Below are positions 51,173-58,796 of a DNA stretch of 64,000 bases, in pieces. Each line of letters starts with the position of its first letter. Positions within the stretch are counted from its first letter, which is position 1. Source of the DNA: Alphaproteobacteria bacterium (GTDB lineage Bacteria > Pseudomonadota > Alphaproteobacteria > UBA8366); contig WHUA01000001.1 of assembly GCA_009377445.1 (NCBI GenBank), positions 248,001-312,000 of the forward strand, written 5' to 3'. The translations under genes and the position numbers were made by a program. Under the pieces are notes generated by a model. It had not been told where the DNA came from, searched no databases, and worked only from the letters and a program-made list of their open reading frames with translations.

Positions 51173-51410
51173 CAATTATGCAAAATTCAAGAACGACCAA
51201 GGCGTGCCGGAGATTCGAATTGGGGTCAAGGAGTTCAAGTGCGCCGGCGCTTCCGCGCCCCAAGACCACCCGCATATCTACCTCAATATGGGCACGGCGG
51301 ACACGATCCTCTGTCCTTATTGCGCGACCTTGTTCCGCTATGACCGCCGGCTCAAGCCGCTCGAGGCCGATCCGCCGGACTGCGTGTTTTTAGACGCATC
51401 CGATACTTAG
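51162..51410 (+). CDS. Zinc-finger CHCC protein (NDUFS6-like)
   Basis: 82 residues. Contains the zf-CHCC pattern FKCAGASAPQDHPHIYLNMG then TILCPYCATLFRYD: one Cys, one His and a CxxC pair. Short bacterial proteins of this kind are related to the NDUFS6 accessory subunit of complex I. They often sit near Fe-S assembly genes. Ligands are intact. Confidence 0.85.
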   Translation: MARDNYAKFKNDQGVPEIRIGVKEFKCAGASAPQDHPHIYLNMGTADTILCPYCATLFRYDRRLKPLEADPPDCVFLDASDT

Positions 51411-51454
51411 ACACCGAACGTCAGAGTGACGATCGTGGAAAGGAATTACAGGAC

Positions 51455-51613
51455 ATGACGAAGCAAGCAGCAGACGACCGCATCGACGAGCGCATTGCTC
51501 GCAATGATGTTGTGCTGTTGATGAAGAGCACCCCGCAGTTCCCGCAACGCGGCTGCTCGGCAGCGGTCCCCGGCGTGCACCAGGCGCTCGGACGCGCCAG
51601 TGTGTGCGCATAG
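51455..51613 (+). pseudogene. Truncated monothiol glutaredoxin (Grx4-like) with altered active site
   Basis: 52 codons: MTKQAADDRIDERIARNDVV, then LLMKSTPQFPQRGCSAAVPG and a short divergent tail. Monothiol glutaredoxins have KGTPQFPQCGFSA at this point; here CGFS reads RGCS, the glutathione-binding part (TVPQLY, GGCDI) is absent and the frame ends early. The gene seems inactivated. A rhodanese gene follows directly. Confidence 0.75.
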
Positions 51614-51633
51614 ACGACGCGGAACGGATACAA

Positions 51634-51957
51634 ATGCAAGCGTACGATATCAATGTTCACGCCCTGGCCGGGATACGTTCCGATGGGGCCGCTGACACCC
51701 TGCTCGATATCCGCGAGCCAGACGAGGTCGGGATCTGCGCCATCGAGAACAGTCTCTGGGTCCCCATGCAACAGGTTCCAGAGCACGTCGAGATCTTGCC
51801 CCGCGAGCACCCACTCATTGTGCTCTGTCATCGCGGGGTCTGCAGCGCCAGGGCGATGAATTTCCTGCGGATCAGCGGCTTTGACAATGACTGGAACCTG
51901 GCCGGCGGAATTGGTGCCTGGGCCCGGCTCGTAGAGCCCGGCATGCCGCGCTATTAG
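51634..51957 (+). CDS. Rhodanese-domain sulfurtransferase
   Basis: 107 residues, a single rhodanese domain: DTLLDIREPDEVGICAIENS, then HPLIVLCHRGVCSARAMNFL with the active-site loop C-H-R-G-V-C-S (the usual Arg at position 6 is Cys) and GFDNDWNLAGGIGAWARLVE. It would transfer sulfane sulfur in the cytoplasm. The ATG at 51634 is chosen; a GTG at 51604 would add ten residues. Neighbours are Fe-S/sulfur genes. Confidence 0.85.
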   Translation: MQAYDINVHALAGIRSDGAADTLLDIREPDEVGICAIENSLWVPMQQVPEHVEILPREHPLIVLCHRGVCSARAMNFLRISGFDNDWNLAGGIGAWARLVEPGMPRY

Positions 51958-51977
51958 GAAAGGAGGATAAGCATGCA

Positions 51978-52418
51978 ATGACAGCCCTGCTTCACATCAA
52001 AAAGTTCGCCCAGGATCGCCTCACCGTGACTGCGCCACATCAGGGGCTCTACGAGATCACTGGGGATATCCTGGCCTGGCTCGAAGGACAAACCGTTACG
52101 GCGGGGCTGTTGACTCTCTATCTGCGCCATACCTCCGCCTCGCTTCTCATTCAGGAGAACGTCGACCCGGACGTGCTGCGTGATCTGGAGGACTTCTTCG
52201 CCGCGCAGGCGCCGGAAGACACCGCCCTTTACCGTCATGACGCCGAGGGCGCCGACGATATGCCGGCCCACATCAAGGGCGCGCTGACCCAAACGCATCT
52301 TGCCGTTCCAATCTGCGCTGGCGAACTGCTGCTGGGCCGGTACCAGGGCATCTTCCTGTTTGAGCATCGGCGGACGCCGCGACCACGCGAGATCATTTTC
52401 CATTTTGAAGGGCAATGA
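51978..52418 (+). CDS. YjbQ-family protein (UPF0047)
   Basis: 146 residues, full length for the family: YEITGDILAWLEGQTVTAGL, LTLYLRHTSASLLIQENVDP, ADDMPAHIKGALTQTHLAVP and GRYQGIFLFEHRRTPRPREI. The conserved RHTSASL and N.D motifs are intact. YjbQ proteins show weak thiamine-phosphate synthase activity and are now often called secondary thiamine-phosphate synthase; the true role is open. It is the last gene of the MarR-led run and 20 bases after the rhodanese. Confidence 0.9.
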   Translation: MTALLHIKKFAQDRLTVTAPHQGLYEITGDILAWLEGQTVTAGLLTLYLRHTSASLLIQENVDPDVLRDLEDFFAAQAPEDTALYRHDAEGADDMPAHIKGALTQTHLAVPICAGELLLGRYQGIFLFEHRRTPRPREIIFHFEGQ

Positions 52419-52792
52419 TGGCGCTGCGCCCGTTATCAGCACGACGGCCGCCCATTCCACACACATCAAGGCGCCCCGCTCGGCAGCCGAAGCAAAACGG
52501 AGGCCTTTGCGCACGCCATCGGACGATCTCGCGGCGGACGAACGACTAAAGTTCATGGTGGAATGAGCATGGGGTCGCGATGGTGCACGGACCAAGCCGC
52601 CCTGCGCCTGCTCCAAGCCGTTCGAACTGACCGGACGCAACAGGGGAAATCCAAAATAGCTAATGTCTGCAATTATTGATTGCAGTATCCTTGGGGGTGC
52701 CCTCGACAGCTTTGGACACGGGCATTGTTGGGTTGGTCTAAGCGGGATGTCTCGGGACGGACGGTCGCATCGGAGGCGCTAATACAAAGGGA
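52419..52792. other. Intergenic region, nothing recognised
   Basis: About 370 bases without a convincing gene. A short plus frame ending at 52566 (RTPSDDLAADERLKFMVE) is protein-like but has no start of its own. Confidence 0.35.
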
Positions 52793-53011
52793 ATGAACAT
52801 AGTGATCATTGATGCCGAGAGGCCGGTTCGAGTGTTCCGTGCGATTCGCCCGACCTGGGCATTCGTCCTCGCTTGTATTGGGCTCCTGTATTCCGGTTGG
52901 CACATAGTCGTCCAGATCCTCCTACTGATAGGCATGAGGGACGCCAACGAACTTGTAGGGCTGGCGGCTGCTCTCGCTAATGAACCGCGCCGGGTTTGCC
53001 GGAGGCTCTAA
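52793..53011 (+). CDS. Small membrane protein
   Basis: 72 residues with one or two transmembrane segments (WAFVLACIGLLYSGWHIVVQ then ILLLIGMRD) followed by NELVGLAAALANEPRRVC. The C-terminus may be altered, since a transposase fragment begins 20 bases later. No family recognised. Confidence 0.4.
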   Translation: MNIVIIDAERPVRVFRAIRPTWAFVLACIGLLYSGWHIVVQILLLIGMRDANELVGLAAALANEPRRVCRRL

Positions 53012-53030
53012 ACCTTGAGAAGGTGGAGCC

Positions 53031-53135
53031 ATCACGAGCAAGACGACGAACAGGTTTTCTCCCGAGGTTCGCGCCCGCGCGGTGCGGATGGTTCTGGATC
53101 ACGAAGGTGAGCACGCCTCGCGCTGGGCGGCGGTC
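53031..53135 (+). mobile_element. IS3-family orfA fragment
   Basis: The frame reads [20 protein letters not shown] then [14 protein letters not shown], the conserved start of IS3-family OrfA. The ATG has become ATC at 53031, and the similarity stops abruptly after 35 codons. No ends are visible. Confidence 0.75.
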
Positions 53136-53327
53136 TATTGGCCTATGGCACGACATGCGAGAAAAGATCGCCGATCTGAAGCGCCTGCTCAAGGACGGGG
53201 TCATTCAATGCGAAGATGACGCGCTCGCACTGATCGAAACGTTGTTCCACGAGACACCGGTGAACGGCGATGTCCTGTCTGGATGGCGCCCGCTTGGCAA
53301 AGTGATTTCTGGCGTGATTCAGCCTGA

Positions 53328-53700
53328 TCACGCGAGCCGCATGCCGTTGCCACCAAAAATGTCATCAAGCGGCATTGATCTTGCGACCTCTTCGGGCCGC
53401 GCGACATGAAGCTCCGCGAAATACCAGCCGTCCGCTTCCGCGCTCGAGGCGTCGATACCCAGGCGACGGAGATTGTCGAGTACATGCCGCCGCTCGTCGG
53501 TTGAGGCGAAGCGCCGTTGCCGGAACAGGCCATCCACCTTTTCCGTGACATAGCCATGCCTGCCCAGCATTTCCTCGGAAGCGGCGAAGTCGAACATACG
53601 CAACACGAAATGTGCCATCCATGGGCGGCTGTCGGCGCTTGCCTCCAGCAACCGTTCCAGCGACGCTTCCGTCGCGTATGCGCGGCTGCGCCACCAAGGA
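53328..53700 (-). pseudogene. 3' portion of an unrecognised gene, cut by an IS630 insertion
   Basis: The minus frame is protein-like from about 53700 (PWWRSRAYATEASLERLLEA) through PWMAHFVLRMFDFAASEEML, GYVTEKVDGLFRQRRFASTD and LRRLGIDASSAEADGWYFAE to the stop at 53328. There is no ATG; a TTG at 53651 is the first possible start. It ends at the left end of the IS630-like sequence. I do not recognise the family. Between it and the IS3 fragment (53136-53327) a plus frame reads [20 protein letters not shown], also of unknown origin. Confidence 0.5.
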
Positions 53701-53814
53701 ACCTTCCCTCGGAGAGAACGCTAGAGCGTGACTCGGCTTTTTTGAATCGCTGGGGATTCCCTACGGGTGGCATTTGTGATTCAAGATGCAGGCTGGATTG
53801 GAGGCCGGCATTGC

Positions 53815-54355
53815 ATGGTGAAGCCCTATTCCGAGGATTTGCGCATTCGCGTGGTTGGTCGGGTCGAGGCGGGGTACCCGGTGCGGGAGGTGGCGGAGAC
53901 GTTCGGGGTGAGCGCATCGAGCGTGGTGAAGTGGTCGCAGCGCAAGCGAGAGACCGGCAGCGTGGCCGCCAAGCCGATGGGCAGCCGGCAAGCTCGCTCG
54001 CTGGCCGCGCAGCGGGACTGGCTTCTGGCACGGATTGCCGCGAAGCCGGATGTGACATTGCGCGAGCTGGTCGCCGAAATGGACGCCCGGGCGGTTAGGA
54101 CGAGCTACGGCTCGGTGTGGCGACTGCTGAATGACGAAGGTATCAGCTTCAAAAAAAAGCCTGCACGCCTGTGAGCAAGACCGGCCTGACGTCGCCCGGC
54201 GGAGGGTGCGTTGGAAGGCGCATCAGGGCCGGCTCGACGCCTCCCGGCTGGTCTTCATCGACGAGACTTGGGCCAAGACCAACATGACGCGCACTCATGG
54301 CCGGTGCGCGCGTGGCAAGCGGCTCATCGCCAATCGCATTACGCGTCGGTCTTGA
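53815..54355 (+). mobile_element. IS630-family transposase, frameshifted and 3'-truncated
   Basis: From ATG 53815 the first frame encodes MVKPYSEDLRIRVVGRVEAG, the HTH (VREVAETFGVSASSVVKWSQ) and [19 protein letters not shown]. At a run of eight A's (54151-54158) the frame must change to continue as [20 protein letters not shown], then [18 protein letters not shown] with the first catalytic Asp. With seven A's the gene would be one frame, so this is either the slippage site used by some IS630 elements or a mutation. The sequence stops after GKRLIA, missing the other catalytic residues, just before the IS6-type element. Confidence 0.85.
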
Positions 54356-54394
54356 CAATTAAGTCGCCGCAACACCGATTGAATGCCTCGGCGG

Positions 54395-55209
54395 GGTGCT
54401 GTCACATTGTTTGGAGTGCGGACGGGCGGAGCGGAGGGCTTGGCTCGGCCTTTTCAGGCGATCTGAATTGCCACGGCCCGCCATTTAGCCATGGCATTGA
54501 GCCGGTGATTGCGGATCTGAGCGGCGGACCTGTTTAAACGGGAAGGGACGAAGAGGTTGCGGACGGCGGAGAAGATCGAAACGAAATGCTGGAGGGAGCT
54601 AACCGTTCGAAACCCTTGCCGCATTCGTTCCTGCTTTCGAAATGGCAGATGAGAATTCTCCGCGCGGTTTTTCAGGCCCTTGTGCGACCGATCCTCGACA
54701 TCGGTCATGACCTGACGCTTTGCTGCTCCATAGGAGCGTAGCTTGTCGGTGATGATACGCTTCGTCGCCATGCCTTGTTTCTTCAAAAGCCGGATCAACA
54801 AACGCCTGGCCGCTTTGGTGTTGCGGCGGGTCTGGACGATTTCGTCGAGAACATATCCATCCTGATCGATCGCCCGCCACAGCCAGCATTTTTTGCCGTT
54901 GATGCGGACGACTACTTCATCGAGATGCCAGATATCGTCTTTCGATGGCGCCTTTCTGGGCAGGCGGCGGGCATAGTCGCGACCGTGCGTCTTGCCCCAA
55001 CGGCGGATCGTTTCGTAGGAGACGATGATCCCGCGCTCCAGCAGCATTTCCTCGACATCGCGCAGGCTCAGCCCAAACCGATGATAAAGCCATACGGCAT
55101 GGGCGACAATTTCGATCGGGAAACGGTGGTTCTTGTACGTCGCGGTGGGGCTGTTCATGCCACCCCGCCTAGCCTCAAACCCTTAAGCCAACATCAATGT
55201 GACAGCACC
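54395..55209 (-). mobile_element. Complete IS6-family insertion sequence (815 bp)
   Basis: Perfect 15-bp terminal inverted repeats GGTGCTGTCACATTG (54395-54409) and CAATGTGACAGCACC (55195-55209) enclose one transposase gene. Flanking 8-mers differ (CTCGGCGG on the left, AAGGAACG on the right), so there is no target duplication. IS6 elements move by cointegration and homologous recombination between copies leaves mismatched flanks. It separates the IS630 fragment from the quaternary-amine transporter operon. Confidence 0.9.
54454..55158 (-). CDS. IS6-family transposase
   Basis: 234 residues, DDE transposase: N-terminal HTH (GLSLRDVEEMLLERGIIVSY), then DDIWHLDEVVVRINGKKCWL (first Asp), RIITDKLRSYGAAKRQVM (second Asp) and DRSHKGLKNRAENSHLPFRK with the Glu. 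Complete catalytic set, so the element may be active. Both terminal repeats are intact. Confidence 0.95.
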   Translation of the reverse strand: MNSPTATYKNHRFPIEIVAHAVWLYHRFGLSLRDVEEMLLERGIIVSYETIRRWGKTHGRDYARRLPRKAPSKDDIWHLDEVVVRINGKKCWLWRAIDQDGYVLDEIVQTRRNTKAARRLLIRLLKKQGMATKRIITDKLRSYGAAKRQVMTDVEDRSHKGLKNRAENSHLPFRKQERMRQGFRTVSSLQHFVSIFSAVRNLFVPSRLNRSAAQIRNHRLNAMAKWRAVAIQIA

Positions 55210-55245
55210 AAGGAACGCCCCAATCCTTAATTCCCAAACACCCTC

Positions 55246-56136
55246 TTAGATGAGGTTGTGCTCTTCCAGAAACGCCTTGGCGACGGCCTCGATCGATTTC
55301 TGTTCGACATCGACCTCGGCGTTGAGCTGCGCCATCACCTGATCGTCGAGAAGGGCGGAGACGGCATTGAGTTGCTCCTCGAGCTCGGGATTGGCCTCGA
55401 GTGTCTCGGTGCGTACCACGGGGGCGAGTGCGTAATTGGCGAAATACCCCTTGTCGTCTTCGAGGATGACGAAGTCGAAGGCTGGAACGCGCCCGTCCGT
55501 CGCGAAGACAAGGCCAGTATCGACTTGGGCATCGCGCAACGCCTGATAGACGAGACCCGTGTCCATACGTGAGATGTTGGAGCGGCCGAACTCGAAGCCG
55601 TATACCTCTTCCATCGGGCCGAGGCCGTCGGGGCGCGAATAGAACTCGGCATTGGACGCGAAGGTGACGGTCTCGCCGCCGTTGATCTTCTCGGCAAGGT
55701 CGGTGATCGAGGCAATGTCCTGCTCCGTGGCGTCGGCCGCCCGCATGGCGATCGCATAGGTGTTGTTGGCTTTGGAGGGCTCCAGCCAGGTCAGGCCCTT
55801 CTCGGCGTCGAGTTCGCTGACGCGCTGGTAGGTCGCCTCGGCGTCCAGCTTCTCCTCGATGCCGTTATAGGTGATGAGCGAGGTGCCCGTGTACTCCCAG
55901 TAGACGTCGACCTGGCCTGATTCCTGGGCTTGGCGAACCGCGGCCGAGCCGAGACCGGCGCGCTCGTCGACCGTATAGCCCTTCGCCATCAGATATTGCG
56001 AGGTCAGCGAAGCCAGGACCTGCTGCTCGGTGAAGTTCTTGCCGCCGACGACAATGGTCTGCGCGTTGGCGGAGGCGACGCAGAACGCGAGCGCCGCCGC
56101 GCCGGCGAGAAGTCTGATGATCTTTGCCTTGGCCAT
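55246..56136 (-). CDS. Quaternary-amine ABC transporter substrate-binding protein (OpuC/OsmF-like)
   Basis: Periplasmic receptor for glycine betaine, choline or a related osmoprotectant. 296 residues: signal peptide (LLAGAAALAFCVASANAQ), then the OpuAC-type fold TIVVGGKNFTEQQVLASLTS, DVYWEYTGTSLITYNGIEEK and LGPMEEVYGFEFGRSNISRM. An aromatic box is suggested by YWEY and by Tyr/Phe residues further on. It is the last gene of a four-gene minus-strand operon, 35 bases downstream of the second permease. It starts 37 bases from an IS6 end. Confidence 0.92.
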   Translation of the reverse strand: MAKAKIIRLLAGAAALAFCVASANAQTIVVGGKNFTEQQVLASLTSQYLMAKGYTVDERAGLGSAAVRQAQESGQVDVYWEYTGTSLITYNGIEEKLDAEATYQRVSELDAEKGLTWLEPSKANNTYAIAMRAADATEQDIASITDLAEKINGGETVTFASNAEFYSRPDGLGPMEEVYGFEFGRSNISRMDTGLVYQALRDAQVDTGLVFATDGRVPAFDFVILEDDKGYFANYALAPVVRTETLEANPELEEQLNAVSALLDDQVMAQLNAEVDVEQKSIEAVAKAFLEEHNLI

Positions 56137-56171
56137 GAATGTCTCCTGTTGGGGTTTGCAGCTTCTTGTTG

Positions 56172-56918
56172 TCAGCGCAGCGGGTTCACGCCACGCGGGA
56201 TGAGCCAGAACTGAGCTTGACCGACAAGGAAATCGACGAGGATAGCGAGGAGCGCTGTCGGGATCGCGCCGGCAAGCAGCATCGAGGGGTCCATCAGGTC
56301 GATGCCGGTGAAGATGAGTTCGCCGAGGCCCCCGCCGCCGATCAGGAAGGCGAGTGTGGCGGTTCCGACATTGATAGCCAGCGCGGTGCGGATGCCTGCG
56401 AGGATGACGAAGGCGGCATTCGGAAGCTCCACCTGAAAGGGGATCTGGCGCTGCGTCAGCCCCATGCCACGCGCCGCCTCGATCAGATGCGGCGGGACCG
56501 AGCGGATGCCTGCGATGGTGTTGAGGAGGATCGGCAGGAGCGTCAGCACGAAGAGGCCGAAGATCGTCGGCGGCGCACCGATACCGAGAAAGGACATCGA
56601 CAGAGCCAGGATCGCCAGCGTTGGGATCGTCGTGCCGAGATTGACGAACTGGGTGACGAAATTTGTGTAGCGCCGGAAGGGCGTGCGCGTCAAAAGGATG
56701 CCGAGTGGGACGGCGACCAGGATGGCCAGGACGCCGGAGATGGCCACGAGGCGGATATGCTGGCCGATGAGATAGACGACGTCATCGGTGTGGCGGAAGA
56801 TCGAGGGCAGAAGCCCGGTCGACTCCCAATAGGCGCCGAGCGCGAAAACCCCGGCGACAAGGGCGAGGCGAATTACCGTCGAGAGGACGGTCGAGGTGGA
56901 GAGCGTCGCGGCCGCCAT
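56172..56918 (-). CDS. Quaternary-amine ABC transporter permease (OpuBB/OpuBD-like)
   Basis: 248 residues, about six transmembrane helices: VIRLALVAGVFALGAYWEST, IRLVAISGVLAILVAVPLGI, TTIPTLAILALSMSFLGIGA and PTALLAILVDFLVGQAQFWL. It has the EAA-like loop VPPHLIEAARGMGLTQRQIP that contacts the ATPase. The ATG at 56918 lies three bases after the ATPase stop and defines a coupled start. Together with the other permease it should form a heterodimeric channel. Confidence 0.92.
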   Translation of the reverse strand: MAAATLSTSTVLSTVIRLALVAGVFALGAYWESTGLLPSIFRHTDDVVYLIGQHIRLVAISGVLAILVAVPLGILLTRTPFRRYTNFVTQFVNLGTTIPTLAILALSMSFLGIGAPPTIFGLFVLTLLPILLNTIAGIRSVPPHLIEAARGMGLTQRQIPFQVELPNAAFVILAGIRTALAINVGTATLAFLIGGGGLGELIFTGIDLMDPSMLLAGAIPTALLAILVDFLVGQAQFWLIPRGVNPLR

Positions 56919-56920
56919 GC

Positions 56921-58027
56921 TCAGCTGTCCCGATAGGTTGCGCCCAGCGCGTGGGTGATGCCGCGCTGGGTAATGTAGCCCTTGTAGAAGCCGTCGTCGT
57001 CGACACAGGCGAGCCAAGTGATGTCGTGGGTGAACATCATCGAGACCGCGGCGCGCAGGTCCTCGTCGACATTGACAACGCCGCGAAGCTTGTCGTGGTG
57101 CTCGCCCACTGTGCCGCGCTTGCAGCGGGCGCCGTCTAGCGTGACGTAACCGCGGGCGCGCCCGAGCGGACCAACCATGACGATGGAGATGTGACCGGCC
57201 TCCTCCATCATCGCCGCGGCGGTTTCAAGCGTATCGTCCGCTCTCGCCCGGCATGGCTGCTCGACCATCACGTCCTCGACCTTGATGAGGCGAAGCCGCT
57301 TCAAGGTGCGGTCGGTGCCGACGAAATCGGCGACGAAGGAATTTGACGGATGGGCAAGCAAGTCGTCGGGCGAGGAATACTGGATGAGCCGCCCTTCGCG
57401 GAAGATCGCGATGCGGTCGGCCATCTTCACCGCCTCGTCGATGTCGTGGCTGACAAAGACGATGGTCTTCTTCAGCCGCGCCTGAAGCTTCATGAACTCG
57501 TCCTGGATCACCTCGCGGTTGATGGGGTCGATGGCGCCGAAGGGCTCGTCCATGAGGAGCACCGGCGGATCGGCCGCGAGCGCCCGCACCACGCCAACCC
57601 GTTGCGCCTGACCGCCGGAGAGCTCCTTGGGGTAGCGCTTCAGGAAGATTTCCGGATCGAGATTGACCATCTCCAGCAGCTCTGCGGCGCGGATGCGCGA
57701 GCGCTTCCTGTCCCAGCCGAGCATGTCGGGAACAATAGCGATGTTGTCCTCGACTGTCTTGTTGGGGAAGAGACCGATCTGCTGGATCACGTAGCCGATC
57801 GAGCGGCGGAGCGTCACTTCGTCGACGGCGGCGTTGTCCTTGCCGTCGACGATGATCTTGCCAGATGTTGGCGCAATCAGGCGGTTGATCATCTTCATCG
57901 TCGTCGTCTTGCCACAGCCCGAAGGACCAAGCAGGACGCAGACGGAGCCGGCGGGTACCTCCATAGAGACGGCGTCGACGGCAGTCGTCTGGCCGAAGGT
58001 CTTGGTAATATGGTCGAGCGTGATCAT
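56921..58027 (-). CDS. Quaternary-amine ABC transporter ATP-binding protein with CBS domains (OpuBA/OpuCA-like)
   Basis: 368 residues. ATPase domain: Walker A GPSGCGKT, Q-loop IGYVIQQIGLFPNKTVEDNI, signature LSGGQAQRVGVVRALA, Walker B VLLMDEPFGAIDPI, switch His VSHDIDEAV. The C-terminal part (residues about 255-368) holds two CBS motifs (VMVEQPCRARADDTLETAA; VNVDEDLRAAVSMMFTHDI) which in OpuA sense ionic strength. Start at 58027 is set by the family N-terminus MITLDHITKTFGQTTAVDAV. Stops two bases before the permease start. Confidence 0.94.
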   Translation of the reverse strand: MITLDHITKTFGQTTAVDAVSMEVPAGSVCVLLGPSGCGKTTTMKMINRLIAPTSGKIIVDGKDNAAVDEVTLRRSIGYVIQQIGLFPNKTVEDNIAIVPDMLGWDRKRSRIRAAELLEMVNLDPEIFLKRYPKELSGGQAQRVGVVRALAADPPVLLMDEPFGAIDPINREVIQDEFMKLQARLKKTIVFVSHDIDEAVKMADRIAIFREGRLIQYSSPDDLLAHPSNSFVADFVGTDRTLKRLRLIKVEDVMVEQPCRARADDTLETAAAMMEEAGHISIVMVGPLGRARGYVTLDGARCKRGTVGEHHDKLRGVVNVDEDLRAAVSMMFTHDITWLACVDDDGFYKGYITQRGITHALGATYRDS

Positions 58028-58031
58028 CTTA

Positions 58032-58688
58032 TCAGCGGGCCTCCCGCATCCCGGGCGAGGTGAGATACCGCTGCAACGCGAGGAGCGCGAAGTCGGCGAT
58101 GATCGCGAGAAGCGAGACGGCAAGCGCACCGGTGATGAGTTGGCGGATGTCGGTCTGCGAGATGCCGCGCGAGATGAACGTGCCGAGACCACCCGCGCCA
58201 ATATAGGTGGCGATGGCGCCTACTGCGATGTTGAGCACGACGGCGTTGCGCACGCCGTTGACGATGACGGGCAGAGCGATCGGAAGCTCCACATGGGCGA
58301 GCCGTTGCATCGTTGTCATGCCCATGCCTCTCGCCGCCTCGCGTAGCGCCGGGTCGACGTTCATGATCGCGGTGTAGGTGTTCCGGATGATCGGAAGCTG
58401 GGCGTAGAGGATTAGCGCGATGACGGCTGGGACATAGCCGATGCCGTGTCCGAAGGGTGAGAGCAGTGGGATGAGCAGACCGAAGAGTGCGATCGAGGGG
58501 ATCGTCATGATGACCGCAGCGCCGTAGAGGACGCGATCGGCCAGCATCTTCGATTGGGTGATGAAGATGCCGAGCGAGACGCCGGTCGCAATCGCCACCA
58601 GCACGGCTATGCCGACCATGGAGATGTGTTCGAGCGTCCGGCGCCCGATCAGCGGAAGGTTATCGATGATGAACTCGATCGTCGGCAA
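58032..58688 (-). CDS. Quaternary-amine ABC transporter permease (first gene of the operon)
   Basis: 218 residues with five to six transmembrane helices (ISMVGIAVLVAIATGVSLGI; YVPAVIALILYAQLPIIRNT; LITGALAVSLLAIIADFALL) and an EAA-like loop VDPALREAARGMGMTTMQRL. It sits five bases upstream of the ATPase start and heads the operon permease-ATPase-permease-binding protein. This gene order is normal for OpuB/OpuC and for YehZYXW-type systems. Confidence 0.92.
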   Translation of the reverse strand: MPTIEFIIDNLPLIGRRTLEHISMVGIAVLVAIATGVSLGIFITQSKMLADRVLYGAAVIMTIPSIALFGLLIPLLSPFGHGIGYVPAVIALILYAQLPIIRNTYTAIMNVDPALREAARGMGMTTMQRLAHVELPIALPVIVNGVRNAVVLNIAVGAIATYIGAGGLGTFISRGISQTDIRQLITGALAVSLLAIIADFALLALQRYLTSPGMREAR

Positions 58689-58796
58689 TGCCGGCCCGTC
58701 CCCATGCTGTCGTCAGTTTAATCTTCAACCAGATTCCCTAGCCCCGCATCAGGCGGGACTGGAATTGTCCAGGTGGCGCGTCGTAGACGTTGCCGA

